Below are positions 10,181 to 22,849 of a stretch of DNA of 64,000 bases, one piece after another. A program made the translations under genes and the position numbers. Origin of the DNA: Siniperca chuatsi (Eukaryota; Chordata; Actinopteri; Centrarchiformes; Sinipercidae); the NCBI RefSeq assembly GCF_020085105.1, contig NC_058053.1:18604888-18668887 (forward strand), given 5' to 3'. The notes beneath the pieces are model-generated. The model was not told where the DNA came from and did no database searches. It saw only the letters and a list, made by a program, of their open reading frames with translations. Each line of letters opens with the position of its first letter. The first letter of the stretch is position 1.

Positions 10181-13030
10181 CGATCGCTTAATGATGCATA
10201 TACTGAAGTGAGTTTGAAAGATGATACTATTGCTTAGCTTAGCAAAAAGGAAATGTATTAATGGCATGGCGTGACTATGAATCTTTGAACAAAATTATTC
10301 AAATTAGCAAACTCATTTGTAGTTTCAACCTAGTGATACTTTGTGGGACGGTGTTGGAAACAAAACCTGATTAATTTTTTTGACACAACAAAAGTAAAAA
10401 TCTCTTTCACCAATATAGGCCTTTGCTGTCAGAATAGCCAAATAACTTAAAGCCTAACAGCATTACAAAGTGGGGACCGTTGGACACAGTTGGCCCCCAG
10501 CTGCCACCACACCACCAGCCTCGATCTTCCACCACCCACCAGATCTTTTGGATCTGTATTCTGGGACATGGGGCTTGGTACTAGCTGCCACCATGACAGC
10601 TGTCCTTGCTTTGCAACAGACAGAATTAGTAAGATAAACGCAGCAAGTCAGATGAGACTGCAGCACCCGCTTAGTGAATGGGAACATGAGAGAAATAAGA
10701 TAAGTTATTAAGGCTGGGACTTCTCACTTAAACTAATTAAAAGAGCTGGATTTTATACTGAGGCATCATCAGAAGGGGATGAGATGGTAATTAACCTTTA
10801 GTAAAGGAACAAATCCCTAAAATGTCAGTGTACTCCCACGTAGTTCATAAAATAGATGGCTATAAAAGTATTTAACTGTAAAAAAAAATAACACTGATCA
10901 TTAAATCGCCTTTCCTCATTAGTGAGTGCAAAAAAGAGCTTTTTTTAAGGGAAGGGTGTAACATGATAATGCCATTAACAGATCCAAGTAAAATATTAAT
11001 GCTGTTATAAGGATCCTTTCTACTCTCTTCATATTAATCGCAGAAATGTCACAGTAACATCCAGATTATACCAGAGGAAAGCAGATCATAGTAATTCTGT
11101 ATGTTGTGGTGTCAGGTTAACTGTGATTACATATGTAAAAGGAAAAAGGAACAAAGAGACAAACTTCAGCATCTAAATAAAGTGTCTGGTGACTGCTGGG
11201 GTTGAAACATCCCACCAGTCTCTGCAGGGATTTAGTGGTCTGGGAACACAACACCAGGCTAAATGACTGAAGATTTGCTGTGTCATATATATAGACCCAC
11301 ATCACTGCAATGGCACCCAGCAAAGAAAGAGTGAAAATGAGTACAGGAGGCTTTTAATCGTGGTCAGAAATTGAATGTCAGGGGACAAAGCAACCACACT
11401 GACCAGAGAAATGTGCACAGGAGACAGGTGTTTTAGTGTGGACAAAGGTAATACTGTAGGTTCACAAATTTCTAACTCCATTTAGCCATTAAAAATGTTC
11501 TTTAGCCATTTTGTGTGTACGTGTAATTACTTTTATTTCCCCCTTCCTATCTGTCCTAATGCATGCTGGGGTAGGAATCATTAAGTAATTAAGGAATAAA
11601 AAGGTAAGCATGGCTGGGTGAATATAAGGATGGATGAGTGTATGCATGAATTAATGAGCAGGAGCCTCTTAAAGTTAATATCCTAGGCTAGGGACTCACC
11701 TGACTTCCCATCTGAAGTATCTTCAGACAAGTAAACACAATAAACATCTTTCCCATATTTCCTCTTTATTACTTGTTTTGTTTTAAATGATTTGAGTTTA
11801 AAAGCATCCTGTTGCAGACTATTACACACAGCGGTAAGCTATCATGAAAAGTGATCCCACTCATCTCTGTCTGGCTTCACAATGAATAATGGGACCTCAG
11901 GCTACACAGTCCATCTGTAAGGGATAAATATATAAATAGCTTTGAATCTTTGACAGTTTAAAGATATACCTTTGACTTGTAGCCTATGCATGATTCCTAA
12001 TTTATTTTTTGCCTCTGCAGTAATACAGTGAGGCTCCACAATTCAGTTTTGTGAGGAGAGGAGGGGATGTTTCTGCATACTTTTCTTCCATCCACCACAT
12101 GATCATACCCCATATCATTTAGTAAATTATTACACCCATTAGCATAATATCTTTCATATCTTTCATATGAATACTTGTTTGAGCAGTTACAGGAATCCAT
12201 AAAAGAGCCACATGCTGTCATCATGTGGACTTCATTATGTGCATTTGATGCAATGCCCTGCTGAAATCATACTGCAAACAAATCTCTCAGTACATTATTT
12301 GAATGAAATAGTAGGAGCTAGTTGAAGCAGCAATTTGAGGTTAAGTAAGGCTAAATTTGACTAATTTTACTTTTACTGCTTGGGGCCTAATTCTAATTAT
12401 ACACAATAACCACACACAAAATCCTGTGTTTAGGATGGAATGATTGTAAGTCAGTAGCTGGCAAATGGATGAGGGAAGTCATCTCTTTTCCCAGTGCATG
12501 AAGTTCTTGCAGCCATGCCCTCACCCCAATCTCAGGACACAGGCCAGTATTACCTCGAATTTTATTTAATTATTACAGTTTGTCCTGTTGAGAGCAGAAT
12601 TTAATTACTCAAGAACAATTATGATTACATTAAATTAAAATGTAGGATAGCAAAGAAATAAATTACTGTCAAAACATGTTTGGGTAGCAGCACTTCCTGG
12701 ACTCAAACCGAGTTTGTTTGAGATGCTCTTTGAAAAAGAGTGGACACAAAAATTACAAGAAAACTCCAAGGCAGGCTTGATGCTGAAACATGTTGGAGTT
12801 TGTTTTAAGGTATAACATGACCATGCCACGACAATAAAGGCATTTTAATTGTTTAAAAAGAGAGTGCCTTTGAGTTTTCTTGTGAAATAAATGACTATAT
12901 TGTGGTATACATTCAAACTATTCTAATGTAGATATACAATATGTACTGTATAATTATACTTTTTTAAATTAACTCCCTGCACTGATGTTGATTAACTTCT
13001 ACTTCAGATGTTGTCATAGGTTGTGGCTTG
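10181..13030. other. intergenic, no gene seen
   Basis: The open frames here are short and have no family resemblance. Composition is unremarkable. This is the distal upstream region of fhl2 and could hold regulatory DNA, but no specific site stands out. Confidence 0.35.
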
Positions 13031-13644
13031 TTAAAGCAATAGTTTGACATTTACACTTTTTTACTCTCTTGCCGAGAGTTAGATGAAAGGATACAGCCAG
13101 CAGCTGGTTAGCTTAGCTTAGCACAAATACTGGAAAGAGGGGGGAAATAGCTAGTCTGGCTCTGTCCAACAGTAATAAACTTCACCTACCAGCATCTCTA
13201 AAGCTCACTAGTTTACATGTTATATTTTGTTTGTTTAATCTGTACAAAAGTGTAAAAATTACATGTTATGGTTTTACGGGGACTTATATGCGGAACCATT
13301 TTTTTTGGCTGGGAGCAGTAGCTTCCTGAAGTCTCTCCTGGCCAAAAAATAGTTTGGCACATAACCCTCTCAAAACGGCAACATGACATTTTTACAGATT
13401 AAACAAACGTGTTAATTAGTGAGCTTTATTTACAGGTGCTGGTAGGTGGATTTTGTTACCACTGGACAGAGCCAGGCTGTTTCCCCATTTCCAGTCTTTG
13501 TGCTAAGCTAAGGTAACTGGCTGCTAGCTGTAGCCTTATATTGAACAGACATAACATACTGTGAGGGTGGTAACGATCTTCTCATCCAACTGTCAGCAAG
13601 AAAGCAAATAAGAGTATTTCCCAAAATGTTAAACTGTTCCTTTT
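13031..13644. mobile_element. complete fold-back MITE with about 250-bp inverted arms
   Basis: The left arm starts TTAAAGCAATAGTTTGACAT (13031). The right arm, read in reverse complement from 13644, starts AAAAGGAACAGTTTAACATT. Both arms continue with GGTTAGCTTAGCTTAGCACAAA / AGTTACCTTAGCTTAGCACAAA and CTCTGTCCA. They meet at a centre of GGCTGGGAGCAGTAGCTTCC / CTCCTGGCCAAAAAATAG. The TTAA at the left and the TTAA-like start of other copies suggest piggyBac-type mobilisation, which is inference. There is no coding capacity. Confidence 0.8.
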
Positions 13645-14420
13645 GTGCGCGCAATCTAGTCTAGTGAGTCTTTAACGTCAAATCAAGGCTACAGTAGTCT
13701 TAAAAAATTCCTGCTGTACACTTGCTAAGCTGTAAGTATACCATATTCCCACAGTGGGAGCGCAAAATGATTCTGTCCCTCTTCATCAGCTCTAATTGCC
13801 CATTTGAAATCTTCATTATGACGCTGCACGTTCTTTATAGTCAGTTGCTGGGATCCATTTCAGCCTATGTGACAGGCAGTGCAGTGAAGTTCTTCCAGAG
13901 GATCATATTGGATCTTGGATGACCCAGAGAAATTCCAATCCAATTGGTTGCTGTGGCATTAATGATTAACGGCCCACTAGTGATGATGGGATCTGCCTGG
14001 CTTGACCTTTCCACATGGCTGTATTTGCAGCAGAAGTAAGCACCAGGCTTTAGCATCACGATAGCCTTGCAGTGCCCAGACAGCTGCACTTTTATCCCCT
14101 GGCCTTAGCAGCTGAGTTGGAGGCCTCGATCCAGAGCATGGAGTAGGGGAGGGATAACTGTGTTCCAGCTGAACACAGGCAAGAAGCAAAGGCTGAGGGA
14201 TGGGGGGCAATGACTGAGGGCATGCCAGGGCAGTCCTGGACAATATTTCATTTGGGCATAAAACAGATTAGGCCTTGAGGTGTTAATTAAACCACATGTC
14301 TGAAATTAAGTGAACTGAATTGAAATGACTGTCTCCCACACCTGGGTGAAATACTTAAGTATTGCTGATGTTTAATGTTGGCAATATAAGAGGAACATGG
14401 TGAACATATGTATAAAGAGT
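13645..14420. other. unique noncoding stretch, possible conserved element
   Basis: Non-repetitive sequence of balanced composition with several TAAT-type homeodomain cores (for example ATTAATGATTAACGG near 13958-13974) and CAATTGG words. It lies about 2 kb upstream of the likely fhl2 promoter. The open frames at 13865-14243 overlap each other in different frames and look like chance. Confidence 0.3.
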
Positions 14421-14512
14421 ATGGTCTAGACCTGCTCTATACGACAAGTGTCCTGAGATAACTTCTGTTATGCTCTATATAAATAAAAGTGAATTGAATT
14501 GAAATTGAATAT
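14421..14512 (+). mobile_element. SINE/LINE 3'-tail fragment
   Basis: The text TGTCCTGAGATAACTTCTGTTATGC..CTATATAAATAAAAGTGAATTGAATTGAA, ending in a short AATTG-type repeat, is the common 3' end of fish SINE and L2-like copies. The 5' part is missing or diverged. Confidence 0.6.
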
Positions 14513-14974
14513 GTGGTTTATATCTCTGCTCAGGTTTTATGAGGGAAATCCTTGTAGTTTTTTAGAAGAGCATTGGATGCATTAATGAAAAAATGCCACG
14601 TGTCTGTTAGGCAGAATAATCAAATCAAATCTATTCAGTCTTGACCTCAGATCTAGTACAACATCTTCGAGTCATCTGACTTCAATTTCGCCCACTGGTC
14701 CGAACAACCCAGATTCCTGTTTGTCCCAGCTGCCTGTTTCAAAGCTGTTTAGAGTGGCATTCATGACAGCATTGCTAAGCTATTATCTACATTTAAACAG
14801 AAATTGAAAAGTTCCTGGTGATGATATTTTAATTCCAGTTGGCATTTGGAGCACCTGGCATGTAAGAGCAGTAAAAGAAAACACATTGTTATTTATATCT
14901 CCTTGCCACAGCTAATTAAACAAGACTAAGAGTTTACAGCTGTGCTAGCTGCTCTGTGAGGCTGTACTTTAGCA

Positions 14975-15375
14975 CAGTGGTGCTTTGAGCTCAATGCTAA
15001 CGTGAGCATACTAACATGCTCACAATGGCAATATTAACATGCTGATGTTTAGCAGGTATACCACCTTAGTTTAGCATTTTAGCATGTTAACGTGCGTATT
15101 AGCACTAAACAAAAGTACAGCTGAGGCTGATGGGAATGTCATTAATAATGGACAAATTAAAATATGAACCTGCATTAGATGAAAAGTTAAGGGATCACCA
15201 TTGTTCTTACAATTCGTCCTTAGGGTAACATGAATGTGTGTATCAAATTTACAATTCATCCAATAGTTGTTGAGACATTTCACTCAAGGATTCATCCTCT
15301 GGGGACTGTACAAAATGTTAATTTTCATAGCAATCCATCTAATACTTGTTGAAATATTTTAGTCTGGTCCAAAGT
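14975..15375 (+). repeat. interspersed repeat (ATGCTAACATGCTGATGTT family), copy 1 of 3
   Basis: It shares with 53740-54345 the succession GCTTTGAGCTCAATGCTAACG, ACATGCTGATGTT, TAGCACTAAA, a GGATCACCA stretch, ATGAATGTGTGTA and TCATCCAATAGTTGTTGAGA. The copy at 62535-63035 is in reverse. It is non-coding, and the class is unknown to me. Confidence 0.7.
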
Positions 15376-15587
15376 GATAGACCTCTTTTTCTACATGATA
15401 CAACATATATAAATATAAATACACGCATACACATAGACGCAGCACACACACACACAAACTGATATGACACTTTGTGTTGCAGCAGTCTGCTTATGGTGGT
15501 CTAAAAATAGAGCACTTGAATCTAGTGACGCATTTTCTCACTGGAGAGCGTCCAGGGGCCACCAGGTCAGGAAAACCTGCTTCGGAC

Positions 15588-15590
<3 letters not shown>

Positions 15591-15647
<57 letters not shown>
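15591..15647. repeat. (GA)n microsatellite
   Basis: About 28 uninterrupted GA units. Several overlapping open frames here encode only Arg-Glu or Ser-Leu runs and are artefacts of the repeat. Confidence 0.97.
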
Positions 15648-15649
<2 letters not shown>

Positions 15650-16291
15650 GGGATAAGGAAAGAAAGAATTGGGGAGAGCATGGGGGTTGATGGAGGGTGT
15701 GTAGCAGTGTGAACAAGAGAGTATTGGGTTGCAGAAAATAGTGCTACAATTTTCTTAGAAACCATGTGGGTGTCTGTCATTACCAGGCCTGGATACTGTA
15801 CCCAACACATTGGAGGTTTGGGATTGAATGTGTATTCCCCTGTGAGGAGAAATATAGGGAGGTAGAGACAGATGAGACATATGAGCAGGGACAAATCTCA
15901 CAGGACAACAATCTTTGACATTTGACCCTTGGCATCCTTTCCATCCTTTCATATATCAAAGGCCATAGGAAAATTGTGGCGTTATGTAACAGTGTGTGTG
16001 TGCAATATTATGATCATGATAACCACAGATATCTCTGATGTAAAGAAAACAGCAGTTGACAAGAATAATTAGCTTTTCTCCAGGAAGCGGGATAGGGAGG
16101 GATGATATGATAAGGCTGCTGTGGGGAGAAACAAAAATATTAGAAAGATGAAGTAAAATTTAAGTGAGTGAGTGAGTGAATCACTGAGTGAGTATGTGAG
16201 AGAGTGACCTTAAAAGGCCACACGGTGGTCTCGCTGGTGACTGAATGAGCAAGTGAAAGGGGCTTTGGGGTTATCTCTGTGAAGCGCCTCT

Positions 16292-16497
16292 GTATTTATA
16301 GATCATCTCAAAAAAGATTCCCTGCCCCCTTGCTACCCCCTCACACACACCCCTCCCCCTCAGTTGCCCCTCCAACCGTTTTCAATTAGCCCCTGATGGG
16401 TGGAGTAATGCAATCAGGAGTAACTACAGCTCACCCAGAGCCTCCTCTCTCAGTCTGCCCCAGACTCCGCACAGGCACACACTCCTCAGACAGGAAG
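16292..16497 (+). promoter_or_regulatory. candidate fhl2 promoter and first noncoding exon
   Basis: A TATA-like GTATTTATAG lies at 16292-16300. About 200 bp downstream, GACAGGAAG is followed by GTAAGA, a strong plus-strand donor at 16498. The interval is richer in C and G than its surroundings. A 5' noncoding exon here would splice to the acceptor CTCTCTCTCAG at about 19198, just ahead of the fhl2 start codon. This is inference: no transcript evidence is available, and other fhl2 promoters may lie further upstream. Confidence 0.35.
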
Positions 16498-19198
16498 GTA
16501 AGACCCAACTCTGTTCAACTGCTCCACTATCCATCCATTCACTCGTCCATCTTTCCACCCATTCATCCTTTCACTGGTCTTCATTTACCATGTCTTCCAT
16601 TCTCCGGGACGCAGCTGCTCACTGTGCTCTGGCATCCTCCTATCTGCCTCCCCACCCACCTGCTCATGTTCTCCCTCTTTCCACCTGCACAGTACCTTCA
16701 CTATTTAACGACCTCTTCTCTCTTCAAACTTTCTGTCCTCCTGTCTGTCTCAGAGACAGCCAGACTTCCTCTTTTATTAAATAATTATATCATCTATTTT
16801 TGTCCAAAAAAATGCACAAACCCTGTTGACCCCGTTAGCAGAGCTCATTTCCACTCTTCTTTCTTCCCTTCTCATCAAGCTCACGCTTCCCTTCAGCAAA
16901 ACTGTGTTGATAAAGGTGTCAGCACCTTTCTTGCTATTACAAAACTGTGACTTCCATTTTGGCAAAACTGGTCTGTTCTTTTGCTTTTTTGTCGCTTTAC
17001 AGCGCAAAAAAGTACCTGTTAATACAATACAACAACTAATGGACTTGAAAGGTTCCTGAAAAAGATCACTACATAGTAGAGGAACACAGTATCTATACAG
17101 TAGCTTGTCATTTTACAGTTGTTGAATGGGGTCAGGTTAAACTGCAAACTTTTATTTACATTCCATTTACTTTGAGCGTGAACTATAATTCAGGATTTAA
17201 TAAGAACATTTTCAATTCAGAGCTGAACTTGATTTAACATTTATTCCATTATCCACTTACAAGGCTATTATTAGTGGCTGTTGTTATTTAATTGACCGGG
17301 AATAACTTTGGAAGAATAGAAAATGTATGTGAGTAAGCTGTTTAGAGGTCTCACTGTCAGAGAAAGTACTGGTTTATGGTTTGCATTTCTTTAGATGGTT
17401 GGATAACATTTTAAAGACAATGCACCTCTTAAACATCTAGAAATATGAATAAAGATCTGTAGAATGTAGGATTTCTAAACCCATATAAGGCACTTAAATT
17501 CATAAGATGATAGAATTCCTTTCAAAAACTGGAAAATAACTAAATGTAAACAAAACAACCCATTTTTTTATGCACAGAGAGTTGATTGTCTTGGTGAAAA
17601 CAGTGGAACTTTCTAGGGATAGACCTGGCTGCACAGTGGTCAAACACTTGCCATCCAACTGGCTGTAGCTGAGTTTGGCATCAAGCAGTTTGCACTGAGA
17701 GACTCCCAGATGGGCAGCATCAAAGAGACCCCAGAAACTGGGAAACAGCTGCATGACATGTCTGAATAGCTGACGGTTTTATTTGTGGCAGTTGAGATTA
17801 TCCTTTTTTTATTTTTAGGCATCAGATAAATCCTTATATAAGCTAGGTGAGTCATGGTGGGAGCTACAGACATTGAGGGAATGTGGGAGGGGTTGAGAAT
17901 AACTCAGAGCAGAAAGGACAGGCAGATTAAACATCTCACCTTCAGCCAGATAAAAGATACTAACCTCTTGAATGGTGGGAACATAACAAATCACTCACAA
18001 ATCTCATGTTGGACCACTGAGGATGGAATACACAGAGATCACAAATAGATCAAGGGGAAGAAGTTCTGACAGTACAAGAACAATAAAACTGCAAGATAAA
18101 GGGAATAACAACAGAGGAGAGCAGGTCAATTAAAAACAGAAATGCAAGAAATTAAGAAAATTAGAAAAGAATGAAACAGTGAGGAGAGAATGTGTAAGGG
18201 GAAATGAGTTTTCCAGCTTTTTTCTAGCCTCCTTATATGGTCAAAGCTTTGCTGAGGAATCAATGGACATATGGTCATATGAATAGTAGAGTGTGTGAGT
18301 AACAAACAAAAAGCCTGTAAACGCTGGGACACCGGACAACAACACCTTTACACCCGCTGTTTCTTCTCATATCTTCTCTATGCCACTCACAAAGACACAC
18401 ATACAAGCACTCAAATATATCGCCTCCTTGGTCATCAGAGAGTAAGAGTATTTAGGCACAGGTATATGGATAACAGGGATAACCAGATGGCTTAACAGGC
18501 AGACCACAAACAGCTGCAGATTGTGAGTGGCCATTATTACAAGTGTCATTCAAACCCACTTATACACCGACACACACTCACGTACACACATGCGTGATGA
18601 CAAGGGATACTGTGATCTGGTGCTGACAGCTGGATGTGAGGTGATGGATGGGTCAGTGTACAGTGGCATGGTGAGCGTTGGTATGCAACAGGGCAAACGT
18701 TGACTGTCTCTAAGCAGGACTGATAGGAGTTATTTATATCCTCCTCATCTGTCACCTTCTACTTCTGACACAGAGAACAAAATGAAGGACTGCTGAGAGA
18801 TGGGAGAGAGAGATGAAAGGGGTAAAATGCAACATGGAAAAACCCTGTAATGTGAAGGATCTTGACACTGAATGTGTCCAAGAAAACGTGTATTGTTTGG
18901 ATTTTACGATCTCTAAGAAATTGCTCTCTGCTGAGTGTCAGTGTCACTGCAAAAATGTATTTGAACTGAGTAGCAAAAAGACAAAGCTGTCTACAAAGCT
19001 TCATGTTATTTAGGTGATAGGATGTCTAAAATGTTTATTAAATCATCCAGATTAAGCTGTTTCATAGTGAAATTAACCAGATGTGGTAGTCTACCTCAGC
19101 TTCCTACTGCTGTCACAGTCAAAAGTCACATATCTGTGACAGAATACTTTCTCTCTTCTCACTTTCTGTGTCTCTTTGTCTTCCCCACTCTCTCTCAG
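16498..19198 (+). other. probable first intron of fhl2
   Basis: No coding exon is recognisable in this 2.7-kb stretch. It holds pyrimidine-rich sequence at 16500-16760 and otherwise unique noncoding DNA. Open frames on both strands overlap each other and have no family match. Confidence 0.35.
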
Positions 19199-19218
19199 GT
19201 GAGTGACCCTGGGTCAAA

Positions 19219-20914
19219 ATGACAGAGCGCTACGACTGCCACTACTGTAAGGAGTCCCTGTTTGGGAAGAAGTATGTTTTGAGAGAGGAGAATCCCTACT
19301 GTGTGAAATGCTATGAGAGCCTATACTCCAACACCTGTGAGGAGTGCAAGAAGCCCATTGGCTGCAACACCAGGGTAAAGAAAGGTCACAAAATACATCG
19401 TACATATGAGCCATAATATGCTCTGTCTGTGTCTTTCTGACTTGAACATTAATTATCATCAAAGTTGGCCTAGCTCTGACTGTCCATCTGATGTTCTTCT
19501 AGGATCTGTCCTACAAGGACCGTCACTGGCATGAGGACTGTTTCATGTGCTTCCAGTGCAAGCGCTCGCTGGTGGACAAGCCCTTCTCCACCAAGGATGA
19601 ACAGCTCCTCTGCACTGAGTGCTACTCCAATGAGTATTCCTCCAAGTGCCATGACTGCAAGAAAACCATCATGCCAGGTAGGAAGAAAGCAACAAAGAGG
19701 GCAACGTATTTAAGTTAAACCGATACCAACACAACAGATAGTAAAATGCAATTTCTGATATGAAAAAACTGCTCTCTTGTCACTCAATCTAATTGTCAAT
19801 CTTGCAGTACATGTGAGTTGAAGTAAAACAAATACTACAATGAATGCTGCTAAGTGTATATTATATTGTTCCTTGACTATGTTCTATGTTCATGTTTCTC
19901 TGAAGGCTCCAGGAAGATGGAGCACAAGGGGAACAGCTGGCATGAGACGTGTTTCACCTGCCAGAGATGCCAGCAGCCCATTGGCACCAAGAGCTTCATC
20001 CCTAAGGACAACCATAACTTCTGTGTGCCCTGCTATGAGAAGCAGTTTGCCATGCAGTGTGTGCACTGCAAGAAGGTAGGACACCCAATTGTACATATCA
20101 TAAACTCTCAAGTGTAGCTGATTTTCAAAGTAGTTAAAGTAGTATTATTCTCCATCTTCACTCAAAGAACCATGATTACACATGTATGTGCAACAAAAAA
20201 GTGTGACAATATGACACTCTTGTTGGGGTGGCTGTGGCTTGGTGGTAGAGCAGGTCGTCAACCAATCGGAAAGTCAGCGATTCGATCCCAGCTTCCCCCA
20301 GCCCACGTGTCGAAGTGTCCTTGGGCAGTGTCCTATTCTGATGAGCAGTTGGCACCTGCCATCAGTGTGTGAATTGGGTGAATGTGATATGTAGTGTGAA
20401 GTGCTTTGAGTGAGAAGACTAGAAAGGTGCTATACAAATACAGTCCATTTACCATTTGTTCTTTCTTATCAGCCCATCACCACTGGCGGGGTGACCTACC
20501 ATGACCAGCCCTGGCACAAGGACTGCTTCCTGTGCACTAGCTGCAAACAGCAGCTGTCTGGCCAGAGGTTTACCTCTAGAGATGACTTTGCCTACTGTCT
20601 CAACTGCTTCTGCAACCTTTATGCCAAGAAGTGTGCTTCCTGCACCACCCCCATTAGTGGTAATCACAATTTATCAATTTATTGGTCTTCCTGAATCTAA
20701 AAAGGATTGTATATAAAATGTTTCTCAGTAGTTTTGACTTGGACTTGTTCTTAATATTTCAGGCCTTGGAGGCAGCAAGTACATTTCCTTTGAGGAGCGC
20801 CAGTGGCACAATGACTGCTTCAACTGTAAGAAGTGCTCCGTGTCCCTAGTTGGCCGTGGCTTCCTCACTGAACGCGATGATATCCTGTGCCCAGAGTGCG
20901 GCAAGGACATCTAA
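19219..20914 (+). CDS. fhl2: four and a half LIM domains protein 2
   Basis: FHL2 is a LIM-only adaptor of muscle and other cells. It links sarcomere and focal-adhesion proteins to transcription regulators. Coding exons are 19219-19374, 19503-19677, 19906-20075, 20473-20659 and 20763-20914, all with GT..AG borders and matching phases. They give 279 residues, the same length as human FHL2. The start MTERYDCHYC carries the N-terminal half LIM (about 1-38). Four full Cys/His LIM domains follow at about 40-92, 101-153, 162-212 and 221-275. Zinc ligands look complete, and the C-terminus GRGFLTERDDILCPECGKDI matches FHL2 rather than other FHL members. The first coding exon begins about 20 bp upstream of the ATG after a pyrimidine-rich acceptor. 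It is convergent with ashwin. Confidence 0.95.
20224..20457 (+). mobile_element. tRNA-derived SINE in fhl2 intron
   Basis: The 5' part resembles a tRNA gene with an A box (TGGTGGTAGAGCAGG, about 20241-20255) and a B box (GATTCGATCCC, 20280-20290), the internal RNA polymerase III promoter. The 3' part, GTGCTTTGAGTGAGAAGACTAG through CTATACAAATACAGTCCATT, is a tail common to fish SINEs. It lies in the intron between coding exons 3 and 4, in sense orientation. Confidence 0.8.
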
Positions 20915-21250
20915 TTCAGTCTGTGGGACGACGGATACATCTGATTGGATGACCATGTTATGATAGAGGAATGACAGATACAAAAAATACTATCAGAGCA
21001 CAGAGCCTAGCATCCTTACTACCTAGTATTACTATGAATGTACATTGTTTTATGCCATGAAATACAAACTACTAACAGTGTTATTTGAATTTAGAAAGTT
21101 TAAGTTAAATGTTCACTCTTTGAGAAAAAGTCCTTACTAATAAAATAACTGTTGGCATGAATGTAAAGACATTTGCTTCTGAAATAGCAACATGTTTGCA
21201 GATAGACACTGTATGAAGCATTTTGAAATAAATCTACAATATTTATGTAG
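20915..21250 (+). other. fhl2: fhl2 3' untranslated region with two poly(A) signals
   Basis: AATAAA occurs at 21139-21144 and again at 21227-21232, about 230 and 315 bases after the stop codon. Either could direct cleavage. The UTR is AT-rich with no further open frame of interest. Confidence 0.6.
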
Positions 21251-21267
21251 ACTATCCACTTTGAAGT

Positions 21268-21268
<1 letters not shown>

Positions 21269-21307
<39 letters not shown>
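21269..21307. repeat. (ATA)n microsatellite
   Basis: About 12 trinucleotide units just beyond the likely end of the fhl2 transcript. Confidence 0.95.
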
Positions 21308-21308
<1 letters not shown>

Positions 21309-22849
21309 TACTTTGTGCATGGACTAGCTTGATGCTGTTATTAGTGGTTTTGTGAATGAATTCTGCTAATTAAATATATCAAAATTGTGTCTTTACTCTT
21401 ATAATCGCTAGCTATAGCTGTGCATGAAATCACATGAATTTCAGAAAACAGCCAAAGGGGTCAAAATGTTTCTATTGGCACTATAAAAAATACAAATGTT
21501 ACCGCAGATTGGTGAGTCTAAGACCTCTTAAGAGGAATTTAGAATTCATTTATCCTTTTAATTTTTTTTTTAAAACCACAATGTTAGTTCAAACATGGGT
21601 CCCAAAGCTGCTAATTAGCCTACTGTAATTAAATCAAGAAAAGTGATTCACTGTATTGAGACAATGTATTTAAAAAACTGTTGGTACAAACATGACACTG
21701 GATTTGACGATGGATTCAAAGTTCTTTGTAAATCTTGTTCCTTTGTGATTTTAGTGAACTCTGTCTACATCCATTTCAAACACAGTAAATGCAAAGTCAA
21801 TTTATCCACAATTCCAAATACATATATTTCAAAAAGACAATATTCTTGGTTTAGCCCATATTCCTTTCTTTTGTCTGAATTATTAAAAGGTGATATTCAA
21901 ACATGTGAATCTAAGTTATCCGCTTCCTCTCTGTCAAAATGGCAAGTAGTGGATTATGATCCAGCTGGAATCATTCATCTCCATGTTATGTGCAACATAT
22001 GTACACAATACCACATTATACTAATATTTAAAAACCCTGAACAACATGTGAAACAGCACTGAGGTTTGAATAAAGCCAAACGTCAAAGGAATGGAGTTCA
22101 TTGAGAACAAAAATGTCAAGTGTACACACACCTTCTAAAATGTTATGATGAGCATAATCTGTGGTTTGTATTCTTTTTAAAAAAAAAAGGTACACCAGAA
22201 AGAATCTGAATATTTTTTAGCGCTACCATAACATGGTCACAATGCCTCTTAGATATGTCCATCATTTTGACAGTCAGAATCTGAAACTATGAGTCTATAA
22301 CATTTGTTTCAAAATCAATCTGTCCCATTCAAGTTATGGAATTAACAATTACAAAAGTTTAAACAAAACCCAGGCAAGAGACTCACCTTTTCACCCTTGC
22401 AAACCAGTACTGGAGGCCCTCTTACCAAAACCAACTTGTGCACAGAAACAGAACATCAACAACCATAATATCCATAAATATCATTTCAGAAAACAAAAAA
22501 GTCGTGTTGCTTGTTTTGTCCTCTAGAATGTCTCCGTGGGACTTGAAGAGAGTTTCTGATCATTGATGCTAAGGGCACTTGAGGTTGTGGAGAGCAACAA
22601 GGAAGCTCATGACTTCAAAAGCAGGACGATCTTCGGAGCAACACCCCGTCCTGTCAGCTCTCAGAACTGAAGGAGAGCTGTTAGGTGGCCTTGACACATA
22701 GGTAAAAGGGTTTTCATCCCTTTGATGCAATTAGTGGGATAACTGTGATGGGGAGAGCACAAGTAGTGGGCAACAACTTTAGGTGGGAGGAGGAGTGAGT
22801 CCTTCAGAGCCTGAGCTCCCATCAGGTCTGTGTGAATAGGGATCAGAGG
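21308..22849 (-). other. intergenic sequence and probable ashwin 3' untranslated region
   Basis: Downstream of the ashwin stop (minus strand) there is no AATAAA for a long distance. The variant ATTAAA at 21557-21562 (minus strand) is a possible signal, implying a 3' UTR of up to about 1.3 kb. The two convergent genes would then end only a few hundred bases apart. A 139-codon plus-strand frame at 21643-22062 starts with GTG and has no family match, so I do not call it. Confidence 0.35.

Noticed and set aside
15464-15894. Overlapping open frames over the GA tract
   Set aside because: They encode only dipeptide runs produced by the microsatellite.
16396-17059. Overlapping plus-strand frames downstream of the candidate fhl2 promoter, up to 184 codons
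   Set aside because: They are pyrimidine-rich, overlap one another in different frames and have no recognisable product; they cross the strong donor at 16498.
19840-20079. Alternate-frame open reading frames over fhl2 exon 3
   Set aside because: They are shadows; only the frame with the Cys/His LIM ligands joins correctly to the neighbouring exons.
20224-20298. A functional tRNA gene
   Set aside because: A and B boxes are present, but a SINE-type tail follows and the cloverleaf stems are poor; a tRNA-derived SINE explains it.
21643-22062. 139-codon plus-strand open frame in the ashwin 3' region
   Set aside because: It starts with GTG rather than ATG, is AT-rich, lacks any family resemblance and lies antisense to the likely ashwin 3' UTR.
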